From positions 16,779 to 80,778 of the forward strand of contig CAYFLR010000024.1 in assembly GCA_964343805.1 (NCBI GenBank): a stretch of DNA of 64,000 nucleotides, read 5' to 3'. The translations under genes and the position numbers were made by a program. The stretch is from CAYFLR01 sp964343805. Its GTDB lineage: Bacteria > Bdellovibrionota_B > Oligoflexia > CAYFLR01. The notes beneath the pieces are model-generated. The model had not been told where the DNA came from. It ran no database searches and saw only the letters and a program-made list of their open reading frames with translations. Below are positions 28,485 to 37,426 of this stretch, one piece after another; the stretch's first letter is position 1; each line of letters starts with the position of its first letter.

Positions 28485-29414
28485 TTACTGACCTACTCCA
28501 GCATAAAGAGGAGTAGATAGCGGAATGGTCAACCCTTCTGGTAATTCATAATCAGTAGTAATAGCGTAACCATGATCTATAGTGGCATTATTGACAATAC
28601 AGATCCCGTTGTAGAAATAAGAATCATAGACTTGACTTCCCACATCTGTTTCATTCCCCGTAGCAATAAACCAAGCAGATCCTGTATAAAATGCGGCATT
28701 TTTAAGAGGAGTGATATTAGCATCATTATTAGCTAGATAACAGGTTCCACTGCAATCGGCACTTTGAAAACGGCATGTGGCATTAATATTGGGGTAGAGT
28801 TTTCCTTTACTCTGATTATTATCAAAGGCCACACTTTGAATGTACTGACCTGTGGCCATATTAAACATGGCGATTCCATTGTTGCTTAATACGGTATAAG
28901 GCTCATCTCCAATATTAAAAATGGTTCCCATTGCCACATCATCACCGGTGAATAGCTTCACAGAGCTGGCATCTTCACCTGCTACACCTGTTATACCTAT
29001 CTCACCCTGTGCTCCTTGGGCTCCCTTTTCCCCTTGTTCTCCTTTACTACCAGTTGCTCCTCTAATATCTATGGCAATATACTCTTCCCCATCACACATC
29101 TGAAATGATTGGTCATTGATAACAAAGTAAATATAATTGGTTACACTGCCATCACAAGTGGGAAGTTCTGAAACCTCATCCACGGCTAATGCAGCAGGTT
29201 GAACTCCTTGACTGGTAGATGATCCCATTCCATAGGAACTGGATAGACTGCTGGAAGGTAATGAGGTTGCAGATCCAGTACTGGGTGTAGATACTACCGT
29301 TTGAACAACTTCCTCTTCTTCCTCCTCCTCTTCTTCACAGGTGCCACCCAATCCACAACAAGTAAGTAGAGGCATCATCAGTAAATATATAAAGTATCTT
29401 TTTTGATCTAACAT
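28485..29414 (-). CDS. lipoprotein with a short collagen-like segment
   Basis: A 309-residue protein. The leader ends LLTCCGLGGTC, with Cys residues suited to lipidation. A Glu run and a Ser/Thr-rich linker lead to a Gly-X-Y stretch of about nine triplets (GSKGEQGEKGAQGAQGEIG). A C-terminal domain with paired Cys follows (ATCRFQSADCSGTCYL). The arrangement matches short bacterial collagen-like surface proteins with a folded head. It lies just downstream of a longer collagen-like gene, and the two are probably one operon. Confidence 0.75.
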   Translation of the reverse strand: MLDQKRYFIYLLMMPLLTCCGLGGTCEEEEEEEEEVVQTVVSTPSTGSATSLPSSSLSSSYGMGSSTSQGVQPAALAVDEVSELPTCDGSVTNYIYFVINDQSFQMCDGEEYIAIDIRGATGSKGEQGEKGAQGAQGEIGITGVAGEDASSVKLFTGDDVAMGTIFNIGDEPYTVLSNNGIAMFNMATGQYIQSVAFDNNQSKGKLYPNINATCRFQSADCSGTCYLANNDANITPLKNAAFYTGSAWFIATGNETDVGSQVYDSYFYNGICIVNNATIDHGYAITTDYELPEGLTIPLSTPLYAGVGQ

Positions 29415-29464
29415 GATATCTCCTTTTTAAAAGAGTATGGGAGGGAGGAATTCCCCCCTCTTGC

Positions 29465-30751
29465 TTATTTACTTAGGATTACCCAGGAGCATCCAAATAT
29501 GGTGCATATACAACCTTGGAATTGAGGAAAGCCATTGTTTAAGTTATATATAATCTTCGATTGAATCGCGGTGGTACATGGAGCAGGATTTGCTGTTTGA
29601 GGAGCAAAAGTACCAGCTGGTCCTTCAGGTCCTTGTGCACCTTGATCTCCCTGGTCGCCTTTATCCCCATTTTCTCCTTTAGATCCGGCAACGCCTTGCA
29701 GTCCTTGAGGTCCTTGTAAACCCTGGAGCCCCTGATCACCTTGAAGTCCTTGCTCTCCCTGGGGACCTTGTTCACCTTGAGGTCCTTGCTCTCCTTGAGG
29801 TCCTTGCTCTCCTTGAGGTCCTTGCTCTCCTTGGGGTCCTTGTTCGCCTTGGGGTCCTTGTTCACCCTGAGGTCCTTGCTCTCCCTGGTTTCCTTGTTCA
29901 CCTTGAGGTCCTTGCTCTCCTTGGATTCCCTGTATACCCTGATCTCCTTTACCACCTTGGTCTCCTTTGACACCTTTTTGGCCAGCAATCCCCTGAAGAC
30001 CTTGATCTCCTTTTTCGCCTTTAAAACCTTGAGGCCCCTGCTCTCCTTGAGGACCTTGCTCGCCTTGAGGTCCTTGTTCGCCTTGGGGTCCTTGTTCGCC
30101 TTGAGGTCCTTGTTCGCCTTTGAGTGTTTGATAAAGGATATTAAGTTCAGGTACTCTCTTCTTAAAATGAGCAAGTACAGGATGACGTCTGTTTTTATAG
30201 GTAGAGTGTTCCTCGAAAACGACTTGGAGGTTCTCTTTACCAATCAAAAGAAAACCGGGGTTTTGACCGGTGGTAATCATCTCTTTAACAGCTTCTGTCA
30301 ATGGGATCAGCAGACTATTCCCTTGTTGATCTTTTGTAATCTCAATAGTTTGCACTAACCAGTCAGGCTGAAGATCAAATTCATTTCTTCTACTCTTTAG
30401 ATTCTGTAATTCATCGAAGGACTCTTGGTTGAGGGCAAATACCTCTAATACCCCCGCTCTTTTGACCTTATGAATATGGAGAGCCAAAATGGCAGAATGA
30501 ATTTCTTCAGCTGAATCAAAGCTAGAAAGATCAAACCAGATATAGCTCAGTTTTTTATGTTTATAATCTTTCACCGCTAGTTTATGAAGGTTCCAATATT
30601 TTCCATGGCTCTGAACTGAAAGAGCTTTTCCAGCTTTCAAAGAAAGAGGTAGTTTTGCCTGCAAACCAGAAAATGGTATTAACAGAGCTAAAAAGAGTAG
30701 CCCAAGGAGGGGGCTCTTAAATTCCTTAAGACTTAGACTTTGTTTTAACAT
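29465..30751 (-). CDS. collagen-like exported protein with DNRLRE-like N-terminal domain
   Basis: A 428-residue protein. A signal sequence (about 14-33) leads to a beta-rich domain (about 40-200) with the pattern of DNRLRE modules (SYIWFDLSSFDSAEEIHSAI, SLLIPLTEAVKEMI). About 50 Gly-X-Y triplets follow, dominated by GEQGPQ and encoded by 18-bp tandem repeats. A short C-terminal end has four Cys (ATTAIQ region, CICTIFGCSW). Triple-helix trimerisation at the cell surface is likely. The repeats give long open frames in other frames, which are not genes. Confidence 0.8.
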   Translation of the reverse strand: MLKQSLSLKEFKSPLLGLLFLALLIPFSGLQAKLPLSLKAGKALSVQSHGKYWNLHKLAVKDYKHKKLSYIWFDLSSFDSAEEIHSAILALHIHKVKRAGVLEVFALNQESFDELQNLKSRRNEFDLQPDWLVQTIEITKDQQGNSLLIPLTEAVKEMITTGQNPGFLLIGKENLQVVFEEHSTYKNRRHPVLAHFKKRVPELNILYQTLKGEQGPQGEQGPQGEQGPQGEQGPQGEQGPQGFKGEKGDQGLQGIAGQKGVKGDQGGKGDQGIQGIQGEQGPQGEQGNQGEQGPQGEQGPQGEQGPQGEQGPQGEQGPQGEQGPQGEQGPQGEQGLQGDQGLQGLQGPQGLQGVAGSKGENGDKGDQGDQGAQGPEGPAGTFAPQTANPAPCTTAIQSKIIYNLNNGFPQFQGCICTIFGCSWVILSK

Positions 30752-30884
30752 GTTTGAAACCTCCTAGATTTGTGTTGCTTAGTGTTTAAGTTTGCATAAT
30801 GTGTGCCAGCTATTGAGATCCAAGTTATTTCGTTTATTTTCAATATGCTAGACAACATTCCAGGGATATCTTCCTCTCTCAACC

Positions 30885-30935
30885 GTGTTGCAATTACGTT
30901 GCATATGTGGCACCACACACCACACATGCAACACA
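30885..30935. promoter_or_regulatory. GTGTTGCA-type inverted motif upstream of the collagen-like gene
   Basis: GTGTTGCA at 30885 and its complement TGCAACAC at 30927 face each other, with a further TTGCATATGTGG between. The same motif occurs as a perfect palindrome at 33414-33429. It lies 130-185 bases upstream of the start at 30751 and may be a regulator-binding site. Bases 30752-31059 otherwise contain no gene that I can support. Confidence 0.35.
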
Positions 30936-31059
30936 AATTAATTAAGAAAATTGAGCTTATAAATCATCCCAAAAAAGGGTGCATTTAAAATGAAGATATG
31001 TTAATAGAAAAGCAATTTTTGGCAGAGAAACTAAATTCCACACGGAAGTTTAACTTTAC

Positions 31060-31231
31060 CCTGAATCCTCAGAACTTTTAGAAAGAAAGGTAGCAATCAT
31101 TATACTTCAAAGTTTACATAAAAATCCTCGAATTACCCCGGTAAAGGCTACCCGCCCCGCTGAGATTTTTATGTAAACTTTGCAGCACATGCATCACCAC
31201 CTTTCAGATCCAAAAGTTCTGAGGATCCAGG
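31060..31231. repeat. 172-bp long inverted repeat (foldback/MITE-like hairpin)
   Basis: The inner arms are a perfect 19-bp inverted repeat (31108-31126 and 31164-31182, CAAAGTTTACATAAAAATC and its complement). The outer arms are imperfect over about 35 bp, including TCCTCAGAACTTTT and its complement at 31212-31225. The central loop (31127-31163) is more G+C rich. It sits directly before the symporter gene and could be a miniature mobile element or a transcript structure affecting it. Confidence 0.75.
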
Positions 31232-31255
31232 CTTTATCAATAAGAAATACTCTCT

Positions 31256-32571
31256 ATGGATACATTAGCCGAACTTATCTGGAATCCCACTCTCAGCATC
31301 ATTTACCTTGAGTTAGGAGTGGTCTTTCTTATCTACACTGGTTTTGTGGCTTGGCGCCGAAGTCATATTATTCTTAAGCAGACTTATAAAGCGACGGAAG
31401 GAGCTATTACGGGTCGGCAAGTTCCCCATTTCAAGGCCTTCTTATCTGCCTTGGCTGCCACTGTCGGTGTGGGTAACCTAGCTGGAGTTGGTACCGCCAT
31501 TCACCTGGGTGGACCAGGAGCTCTTTTTTGGATGTGGATGTCTGCGATCGCTGGAATGTCTTTTCGTATGGTGGCCACATATTTAGCTTTAAAATATCAA
31601 CCAAAAGACCAAACAGCCATCACCTTTGCGACTCCCATGTCTTATTTAGAAAAATACTTAAAGGGACCATGGTTTTCTTGGATACCAGCGGGTGTTGCCG
31701 TGCTAATTCTTTGTAAAGGATTTGTTACTGCAAACCTAATCCAATCCAATTCGGTCGCTCACGCCCTACATGGTCAAGCAGGAATACCAAAAATTCTGAT
31801 CGCCCTGGCTCTCTCTTCACTGGTTGCCGTAGTTATTATTGGAGGTCTCAAAAAGATTGTAGAATACAGCAGTGCTATTGCCCCTTATATGATGATCGCC
31901 TATGTGCTGGCAGGATTAATTATACTTTTATCCCATCCCATTCAGACATTTGACTCGCTCATGTCAGTCTTTCATCATGCTTTTTCCCCTATGTCAGTGG
32001 CAGGTGGAGTGGCCGGTTATACGGTGCTTCAGGCTATGCAGTTCGGGGTTTCTCGTGGCGTGTTTTCTCATCATTCAGGGATTGGGATTAGTCCCTTTTT
32101 ACAAAGTGCCAATAAAGATCATCCCGCAGTGGGATCTCTAATGGCGGCCTTAACTCCCGCAGTAGACACTCTTGGCATCTGTACAATTACTGGACTTGTG
32201 GTATTATCCAGTAAGTATTGGACGCTCATGAATGGCGCTCTCCTCACCACTCACTCATTCTATTTAGGCATTGGACGCTTTGGCCAGACTATTGTTTTTG
32301 GCTGCCTAATTGTTTTTGCCTTCACTACGATTATCAATTATGGGTATTACGCCGAGCGTTGCTTTGAATACCTTGGAGGTAAGAATATCAACGCTTTTCG
32401 TTGGGTGTTCGTAGCAGTGAACTTTATCGGTCCCTTTTTCCCCGTTATATTTGNNNNNNNNNNATACACCTTATCCCTCTAACCTACATTTTAACTCGTA
32501 ATATTAAAGGGTTAAAAAACGACCTCTTTAATTATCAAGGTGAAAAAACAGGGGATCTCTCCCTGAAATAG
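31256..32571 (+). CDS. sodium:alanine symporter family protein, broken by a 10-N gap
   Basis: The AGCS (DAACS) signature is clear: AFLSALAATVGVGNLAGVGTAIHLGGPGALFWMW-type N-terminal segment, FGVSRGVFSHHSGIG and the later FAFTTIINYGYYAERC. The family imports alanine or glycine with sodium. The frame before the gap ends four codons after it, but another frame after the gap (ATA CAC CTT onward) runs to TAG at 32569-32571 with a hydrophobic then hydrophilic tail typical of a C-terminus. The real gene therefore ends at 32571 and the gap length is wrong. The start is the ATG at 31256, 25 bases after a large hairpin. Confidence 0.8.
32454..32463. other. scaffold gap of 10 Ns
   Basis: Ten N within the symporter gene. 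The downstream frame is offset by two bases relative to the upstream frame, so the number of missing bases is not ten. Confidence 0.95.
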
Positions 32572-32655
32572 CCCCTATTTTTATCACAATAGTATTTATT
32601 CCAATCAGATTCTTAAAATATACCTTTTTTCCTCTAATTAAGGTTATATCTATTA

Positions 32656-32841
32656 TTAGAGCATTCTTTTTGCAGATAATACTTCATCACAAAATTTAGA
32701 ATACTTGCCGCTCATTTTTTTAACACTGCTATCTGAAGAAATAGAGTACTTACTGATGGGTCTTTGCAACTCATTATAGATATTCTCTAATTTACCCACC
32801 ACGATTCCTGTAGACTTTGCTATTTTGGATATGGCTTTCAT
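32656..32841 (-). CDS. small peptide of a tandem three-member family (copy 3)
   Basis: A 61-residue peptide beginning MKAISKIAKSTG and ending KYSKFCDEVLSAKRML, with AAGGAGAT upstream of its ATG. Its N-terminal dozen residues match those of the two preceding small genes, and its C-terminus matches copy 1 (KYTKFCGEAISAKQIL). Basic, probably helical, with one Cys. Three SD-preceded copies in a row support real genes. The function is unknown. Confidence 0.6.
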   Translation of the reverse strand: MKAISKIAKSTGIVVGKLENIYNELQRPISKYSISSDSSVKKMSGKYSKFCDEVLSAKRML

Positions 32842-32857
32842 ATTTATCTCCTTTTAG

Positions 32858-33022
32858 TTAAAAGATTAACCATGCTAATTTTCCAGCCAACTTAATATTG
32901 ACCTTCTTTTTATTAACCCCGACCTTTTTGAGTTTTTTAACCGTATTAATCTCTTCTCTCATACTGTCTAGTTGCCCAACCATACTTCCGGTAGATCTTG
33001 CGATTTTAATAATTGCCTTCAT
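32858..33022 (-). CDS. small peptide of a tandem three-member family (copy 2, divergent end)
   Basis: A 54-residue peptide starting MKAIIKIARSTGSMVGQLDS, with AAGGTGGG upstream. The first 25 residues align with the flanking copies. The second half is Lys-rich and hydrophobic, lacks the KFC...SAK ending, and ends AGKLAWLIF. It was found by reading the gap between the other two copies. Confidence 0.55.
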   Translation of the reverse strand: MKAIIKIARSTGSMVGQLDSMREEINTVKKLKKVGVNKKKVNIKLAGKLAWLIF

Positions 33023-33037
33023 AATTGCCCACCTTAT

Positions 33038-33226
33038 TTAAAGTATTTGTTTAGCCGAAATGGCTTCACCGCAAAACTTGGTATACTTAGAGACTTGTCT
33101 GTTCATCAGCTTCTCTTTGGTTAGGATAGAAAATCGATTGTTTAGTTGATCAGTGGACCCATAAATATTCTCCATGTGATTTGCCAAAGTGTCGGATGAC
33201 TTGGCTATTTTTGATATGGTTCTCAT
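33038..33226 (-). CDS. small peptide of a tandem three-member family (copy 1)
   Basis: A 62-residue peptide starting MRTISKIAKSSDTLANHMEN and ending SKYTKFCGEAISAKQIL, with a strong GGGGGGAGAG directly upstream of the ATG. It is first in the row of three. The pattern (short basic N-terminal helix, spacer, conserved KFC-x4-SAK end) is shared with copy 3. It might be a secreted or membrane-active peptide, or a structural subunit. I do not recognise it. Confidence 0.6.
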   Translation of the reverse strand: MRTISKIAKSSDTLANHMENIYGSTDQLNNRFSILTKEKLMNRQVSKYTKFCGEAISAKQIL

Positions 33227-33413
33227 CTCTCCCCCCTTATTCCTTTGTTATCCCTTGAAGTGTTTTAACTGCAATTGGCATACCAACACCCCTACTTAGA
33301 CCAACTCACTCCTAACCCCCTATAACTACCAGAAAAATAACTAAGCCCCTATTCCCCCTCATGATTACGACCACAATTGCCACACATATCGCAACACCAC
33401 CACCCACACATAA

Positions 33414-33429
33414 GTGTTGCATGCAACAC
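33414..33429. promoter_or_regulatory. 16-bp perfect palindrome, candidate operator
   Basis: GTGTTGCATGCAACAC is a perfect palindrome 140 bases upstream of the 879-residue membrane protein gene, within a CA-rich stretch (33370-33435) that also contains CGCAACACC. The same half-sites occur at 30885 and 30927. Confidence 0.4.
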
Positions 33430-33570
33430 AACCACAACACCTTCAATCCCAGACCATTTTAATAATCCTATATGATTTCAATACATTAGACTCCTAAAAG
33501 CCTCTCCCACTTTTTTTGGCACAGCTGATGCAATACATTGTAGAAAATCATTTTAAAAAGGAGGGTTTAA

Positions 33571-36210
33571 ATGGGCCAACAAAACAACAAGAACAATACC
33601 AATCCCCAAAAGGCCAACTCCCCCAATCTTCTGCAACACTATTATAAAAAGGTTATTCATCCCCTGTTCCCCATTCATATGTCTCCACTTCTAAAGCCTG
33701 ATTTCAAAATTGAGAGAGTTCTCAGCGAAAGTAAAAAGGAACAGAGCCTGCTTAATTACGATAATAAAGAAGATCGAGCCGTGATTCTTAAAGAGGGAAA
33801 TCGCCTCATGGAATCTGTACACACCAATCCTGACAGCCAAGTTTTTGAAGACTTTCAAGACTTTAAACAACTAAGTGAAGCAAACACCAACGAACAGCTC
33901 CTCAAGAAAAACACCTTTTATATCCTCTCTCAAAGTATTTTCAATCACTTTCATAGCGCCGCCAAACGTTACTTTATGAATAGTATGGAAGAGCTATTCA
34001 GTTACAGCCCTAAAAAAATTATTCCTATCCACTTTAGAGGACTCACCGTGTTAGGAATATTGACTTTTTTAATTTCTATGTTCACCACCGGTTATGGAGT
34101 GAATCATCTGCTGCAAAACAATAGCATTCCTCTACTCACCTTACTTCAAGGTGACAGTGGAGAAATACCCCGATTTATCATCGCCCTTTTAAGTGGATGC
34201 AGCCTATCTTATATAATTCTCCATCTCAAAGTGGCTCTTTATCGTGGAATGTTAGCCACCGGCAAGGTTTTTAAAGGAATTAAAGCGGCCTACCTAAAAC
34301 ATCCAGTGGGTATTATCACGGCTTGCCTCCTTGCTTTTGTATCATTAAAAACCAATTATGATGGGGGTGTCGCACTTATTTCCAAGGCGGAATATGTGAG
34401 CGAACAACAAAAGCTCATCACGAAAAATGCCCTCACCGCCTTAGGAAAAATCAAGGAAAAGGAGAAAGCCGAAGGCATGACCTCCTTCAAAGATTCGGTA
34501 GTTTTTTTAAATACAAAAGTAGAGGAAATATTAAAACAATTTCAAAAATTCCCCTTAGATGAGGCGGATGGAAATGCTTCCAGCGGTCACTCCGGTCAAG
34601 GCCCTCGTTACTTTGGGAAACGATTTGTCATCAACGGAAGATATGATGATAAAGTTCTCACCGTCTCTTCTGTATCAAAGGGTGGAACCCTGGCAAGACA
34701 AATTGATTACATAATCAGTTCCAGTGGTCTAGATATGAGCCTCTCTTTAGAGGAAAAAATGAAAGGGCTCGTAGGCAAATATGAAGTTGCAGTCCGAAAC
34801 CAGGAAAAGACTGTTCAGCAATACATCCAAGATTTAAATCAATTAGTGGACACCAAAGAAAGTGTTCTTCCCTCATTTTTGAGCCTCGCCTTTGTTGAAT
34901 ATTATGATCTTAATGAGAGGGTACAACAAATGGCAAAGAGCTTTACCGCCAATGCCAATCTCTATAAAGAGACCTCCACAAAACTAAAAACTCTAATTAA
35001 TGAACACATAAAAGTTCTCACCGCTATCGATCGATCCGGTAGGCCCAAACATAATAAGTATGAGGTAGCAATTTCATTTCCACCCATGAATGTGGCGGGT
35101 GTGGCCGCCCTGCAGAGAGATCTTCCTAAAGTTAAATACAAAAGTTTTAGCGAACTCATCGAGCTCCTTAAAGGAAAGTATGGCCTACTATGGGCTCAAG
35201 TTATCATGCTAATCATCCTCGTGCTTTCCGTTTTAATTGACCTTGCTGATGTGGTGTTTTTAAGTCCGAATATTGCCAGGCAAGGTCGAAATGAAGCTGC
35301 GGTTATCTTAGGAAAACGAGATGAACTCAATGAGTGGGAAGAGAAATTTTTGAAGCAGATCTATGTCCTGCTGCATGAAAAAGATATAGAAACCATCTTT
35401 GGTGGTCTAATTCCCAAAGAGGATGCCTTAATTGTAGATGCCTTTTACCAGCTAATCGAAGAGATCAATCCTCAAATTATCGATCCTTTGGACAGGCATT
35501 GGACCACTCAAATTAAGGATTACCTGCTCTCGGTATTTAAAGAGTTACATATTCCGGCAGCCAACGATTACAATGAAAGAGTGGTGGCCATTACTAACAT
35601 GACTGAAAACCCAGAAGTGTGTATGAATCGGTTAATGGAAATTATCTTTCCTTACTTAGATGAAATTTTAGAACAGGGTGATTTCTCTTTTGATGAAGTA
35701 GATCGTAGAGTGCAAGGACGTCAGGGAGCTATGATCGAAGATTTGCTCACTAAGATGAAGAGACTTTCAGCAGATAACAGCACTCCCTCTTTTTACAAAC
35801 TGTTTCAAATGAATCGTAATCTAAAAAAATTGACTAAAGCAGATGCGAGTTTAACCCGCCAAATTAAAGAACTGGAACCAGAGATTACAGAACTCCCGGA
35901 GGTGCAAAACCAACTGGTGGATTACAACAAAATCCGTAGACTGATTTTAGAACAAGAGCAGTGCCGAGTGAGAGAAGAAATCTCGAATATTATAGGGGAG
36001 GCCATCCATGTTCAATCTCAAGCCGAATCCTTTTTGAGTCATGGAACAGCTAATCTGAACCGAATGGCTATTTGGTTTAAAATGATCAAATCTTTTCTGA
36101 TCGCTCGCTATGGAAGTAAAAAGTCAGAAACAGGAGGAGATCTCATTACCAGCCGTCGTGGGTGGTTAGCAACCATGGGACAAAACATCCATAGAGAACA
36201 AGAAATCTAG
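33571..36210 (+). CDS. large four-TM coiled-coil membrane protein, paralogue of the 61-kb gene
   Basis: An 879-residue protein with AAGGAGGG upstream. The N-terminal 150 residues are soluble. TM helices fall at about 158-178, 201-220 and 245-262, then a 270-residue helical region, a fourth TM at about 536-560 and a 310-residue C-terminal soluble part with coiled coil. It is closely related to the protein at 61233-63821: both carry SLKTNYDGGVA(L/F)ISKA, GPRY(F/W)GK and LIDLAD/LVDLAD motifs and the same topology. No known family is recognised, though the layout recalls DUF4407 proteins. A terminator follows at 36218. Confidence 0.8.
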   Translation: MGQQNNKNNTNPQKANSPNLLQHYYKKVIHPLFPIHMSPLLKPDFKIERVLSESKKEQSLLNYDNKEDRAVILKEGNRLMESVHTNPDSQVFEDFQDFKQLSEANTNEQLLKKNTFYILSQSIFNHFHSAAKRYFMNSMEELFSYSPKKIIPIHFRGLTVLGILTFLISMFTTGYGVNHLLQNNSIPLLTLLQGDSGEIPRFIIALLSGCSLSYIILHLKVALYRGMLATGKVFKGIKAAYLKHPVGIITACLLAFVSLKTNYDGGVALISKAEYVSEQQKLITKNALTALGKIKEKEKAEGMTSFKDSVVFLNTKVEEILKQFQKFPLDEADGNASSGHSGQGPRYFGKRFVINGRYDDKVLTVSSVSKGGTLARQIDYIISSSGLDMSLSLEEKMKGLVGKYEVAVRNQEKTVQQYIQDLNQLVDTKESVLPSFLSLAFVEYYDLNERVQQMAKSFTANANLYKETSTKLKTLINEHIKVLTAIDRSGRPKHNKYEVAISFPPMNVAGVAALQRDLPKVKYKSFSELIELLKGKYGLLWAQVIMLIILVLSVLIDLADVVFLSPNIARQGRNEAAVILGKRDELNEWEEKFLKQIYVLLHEKDIETIFGGLIPKEDALIVDAFYQLIEEINPQIIDPLDRHWTTQIKDYLLSVFKELHIPAANDYNERVVAITNMTENPEVCMNRLMEIIFPYLDEILEQGDFSFDEVDRRVQGRQGAMIEDLLTKMKRLSADNSTPSFYKLFQMNRNLKKLTKADASLTRQIKELEPEITELPEVQNQLVDYNKIRRLILEQEQCRVREEISNIIGEAIHVQSQAESFLSHGTANLNRMAIWFKMIKSFLIARYGSKKSETGGDLITSRRGWLATMGQNIHREQEI

Positions 36211-36217
36211 ATTCCCT

Positions 36218-36250
36218 AACCGGTCAACCAGTTCAGTTGACCGGTTTTTC
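36218..36250 (+). terminator. rho-independent terminator after the 879-residue protein gene
   Basis: AACCGGTCAAC / GTTGACCGGTT forms a perfect 11-bp stem with a 7-base loop, followed by TTTC, starting 8 bases after the stop codon. Confidence 0.85.
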
Positions 36251-36313
36251 TCTCTAGCCTAACTTTTCTCTTTCCCTTATAATAAAAGCAACGATCCACA
36301 GAAGGAGAAGAGA

Positions 36314-37426
36314 GTGGCAGAAAAGCATTTTGTATTTAAAGAAGAAACGCGCAGAGAGTGTCTCGCCCGCCCCATCTATGAACTCAAAAATTATTACAAT
36401 ATTTACCCTGGTAACCTCAAAGCTCTGGATCCGGAACATATCTCTTTTGGAATCTGGATTTCAGGATCCACAGAAATCATTGAGTATATCAATGCCTCTT
36501 TCTCTCCCGAAAAGAAGAAGAAGAGAATTGATCAATTACTCAAAGTATTTCCTGCTTACCAGAAGGTCAGCAAACTGCTGGTTTTAAAAGAAGACAAACA
36601 GAGGCTCTATCAAAATATTTCCAACCATAATCGATCTAAAATGAGTGAGCTTGGACTCTCTGAAGCCGAGAAAGATATATCTGAAAGCTACCTCAAAGTG
36701 AATGAATCCTCTGCTAAAATCATGTCCTTTGTGGACAAAGAAGCAGTGGCGGAAGCCGAGCAAGTGACTATGCAGTTAGTGGATCGAGTGAGCACCGATG
36801 ATGCGGGCTCTGACTTTTTAATGCGAATCCTTAATAATGAAAATAATATTTTTGATCAAATTTCGCTCACCACTTTAATGGCCACCTCTATTGGTAAAGA
36901 ACTGGGACTAAAAAAACACCAATTAAAAATCATCTCTCTCGGCTGCCTTTTCATGGACATCGGTTTAACTCGTCTGAGTATACCAGGGCTCTATACTGAT
37001 ATTTTAACGGCCAAAAACCAGCTCCTTTATGAACGTCATCCCATCATAGGAGTGGAAGAACTAAACACCATGGAAGCAAGGGGTGTCAACCTCCCACCGG
37101 AAATCTTTATTATTGCCGAACAGCATCACGAAACCTACAATGGCCGTGGATTTCCCAACTCGTTAAAAGGACGCCTCTCGAAGAAAAATAAAAAGGGAAT
37201 TCATCCCTATGCCCTCATTGTGGGTTTAGCGGATAAGTTTTCTAGCTATTTTGTCCAACTAGAAAAAAAGCCCCGCTTTAAGCCCCTCCGCGCAGTGAAA
37301 GCGCTGAATCGATTGACTCATAATTTTGACCCAGCTGTATTGGCTGTGTTTAACAATATTGTGGGATATTTAAGCCAGCAGAATTTGCAGGTGGATGAAA
37401 ACGTCACCTGGATCACCGAAGATTAA
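36314..37426 (+). CDS. degenerate HD-GYP domain protein
   Basis: A 370-residue protein from a GTG start with GGAG six bases upstream. The C-terminal half follows the HD-GYP pattern, but key residues differ: the HD pair reads LFMDIG (His replaced by Met) and the GYP motif reads HHETYNGRGFPN. Intact HD-GYP proteins hydrolyse cyclic-di-GMP using iron or manganese; this one may only bind it. The N-terminal half resembles PilZ-like/DUF3391-type modules only loosely. The 3' end overlaps the convergent sigma54 regulator gene by four bases. Confidence 0.75.
   Translation: MAEKHFVFKEETRRECLARPIYELKNYYNIYPGNLKALDPEHISFGIWISGSTEIIEYINASFSPEKKKKRIDQLLKVFPAYQKVSKLLVLKEDKQRLYQNISNHNRSKMSELGLSEAEKDISESYLKVNESSAKIMSFVDKEAVAEAEQVTMQLVDRVSTDDAGSDFLMRILNNENNIFDQISLTTLMATSIGKELGLKKHQLKIISLGCLFMDIGLTRLSIPGLYTDILTAKNQLLYERHPIIGVEELNTMEARGVNLPPEIFIIAEQHHETYNGRGFPNSLKGRLSKKNKKGIHPYALIVGLADKFSSYFVQLEKKPRFKPLRAVKALNRLTHNFDPAVLAVFNNIVGYLSQQNLQVDENVTWITED

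Noticed and set aside
29539..30243. Long frames overlapping the collagen-like gene (also 29741-30358 on the plus strand)
   Set aside because: They are shadows of the 18-bp Gly-X-Y tandem repeats (for example repeated KANKDLK in the shifted frame).
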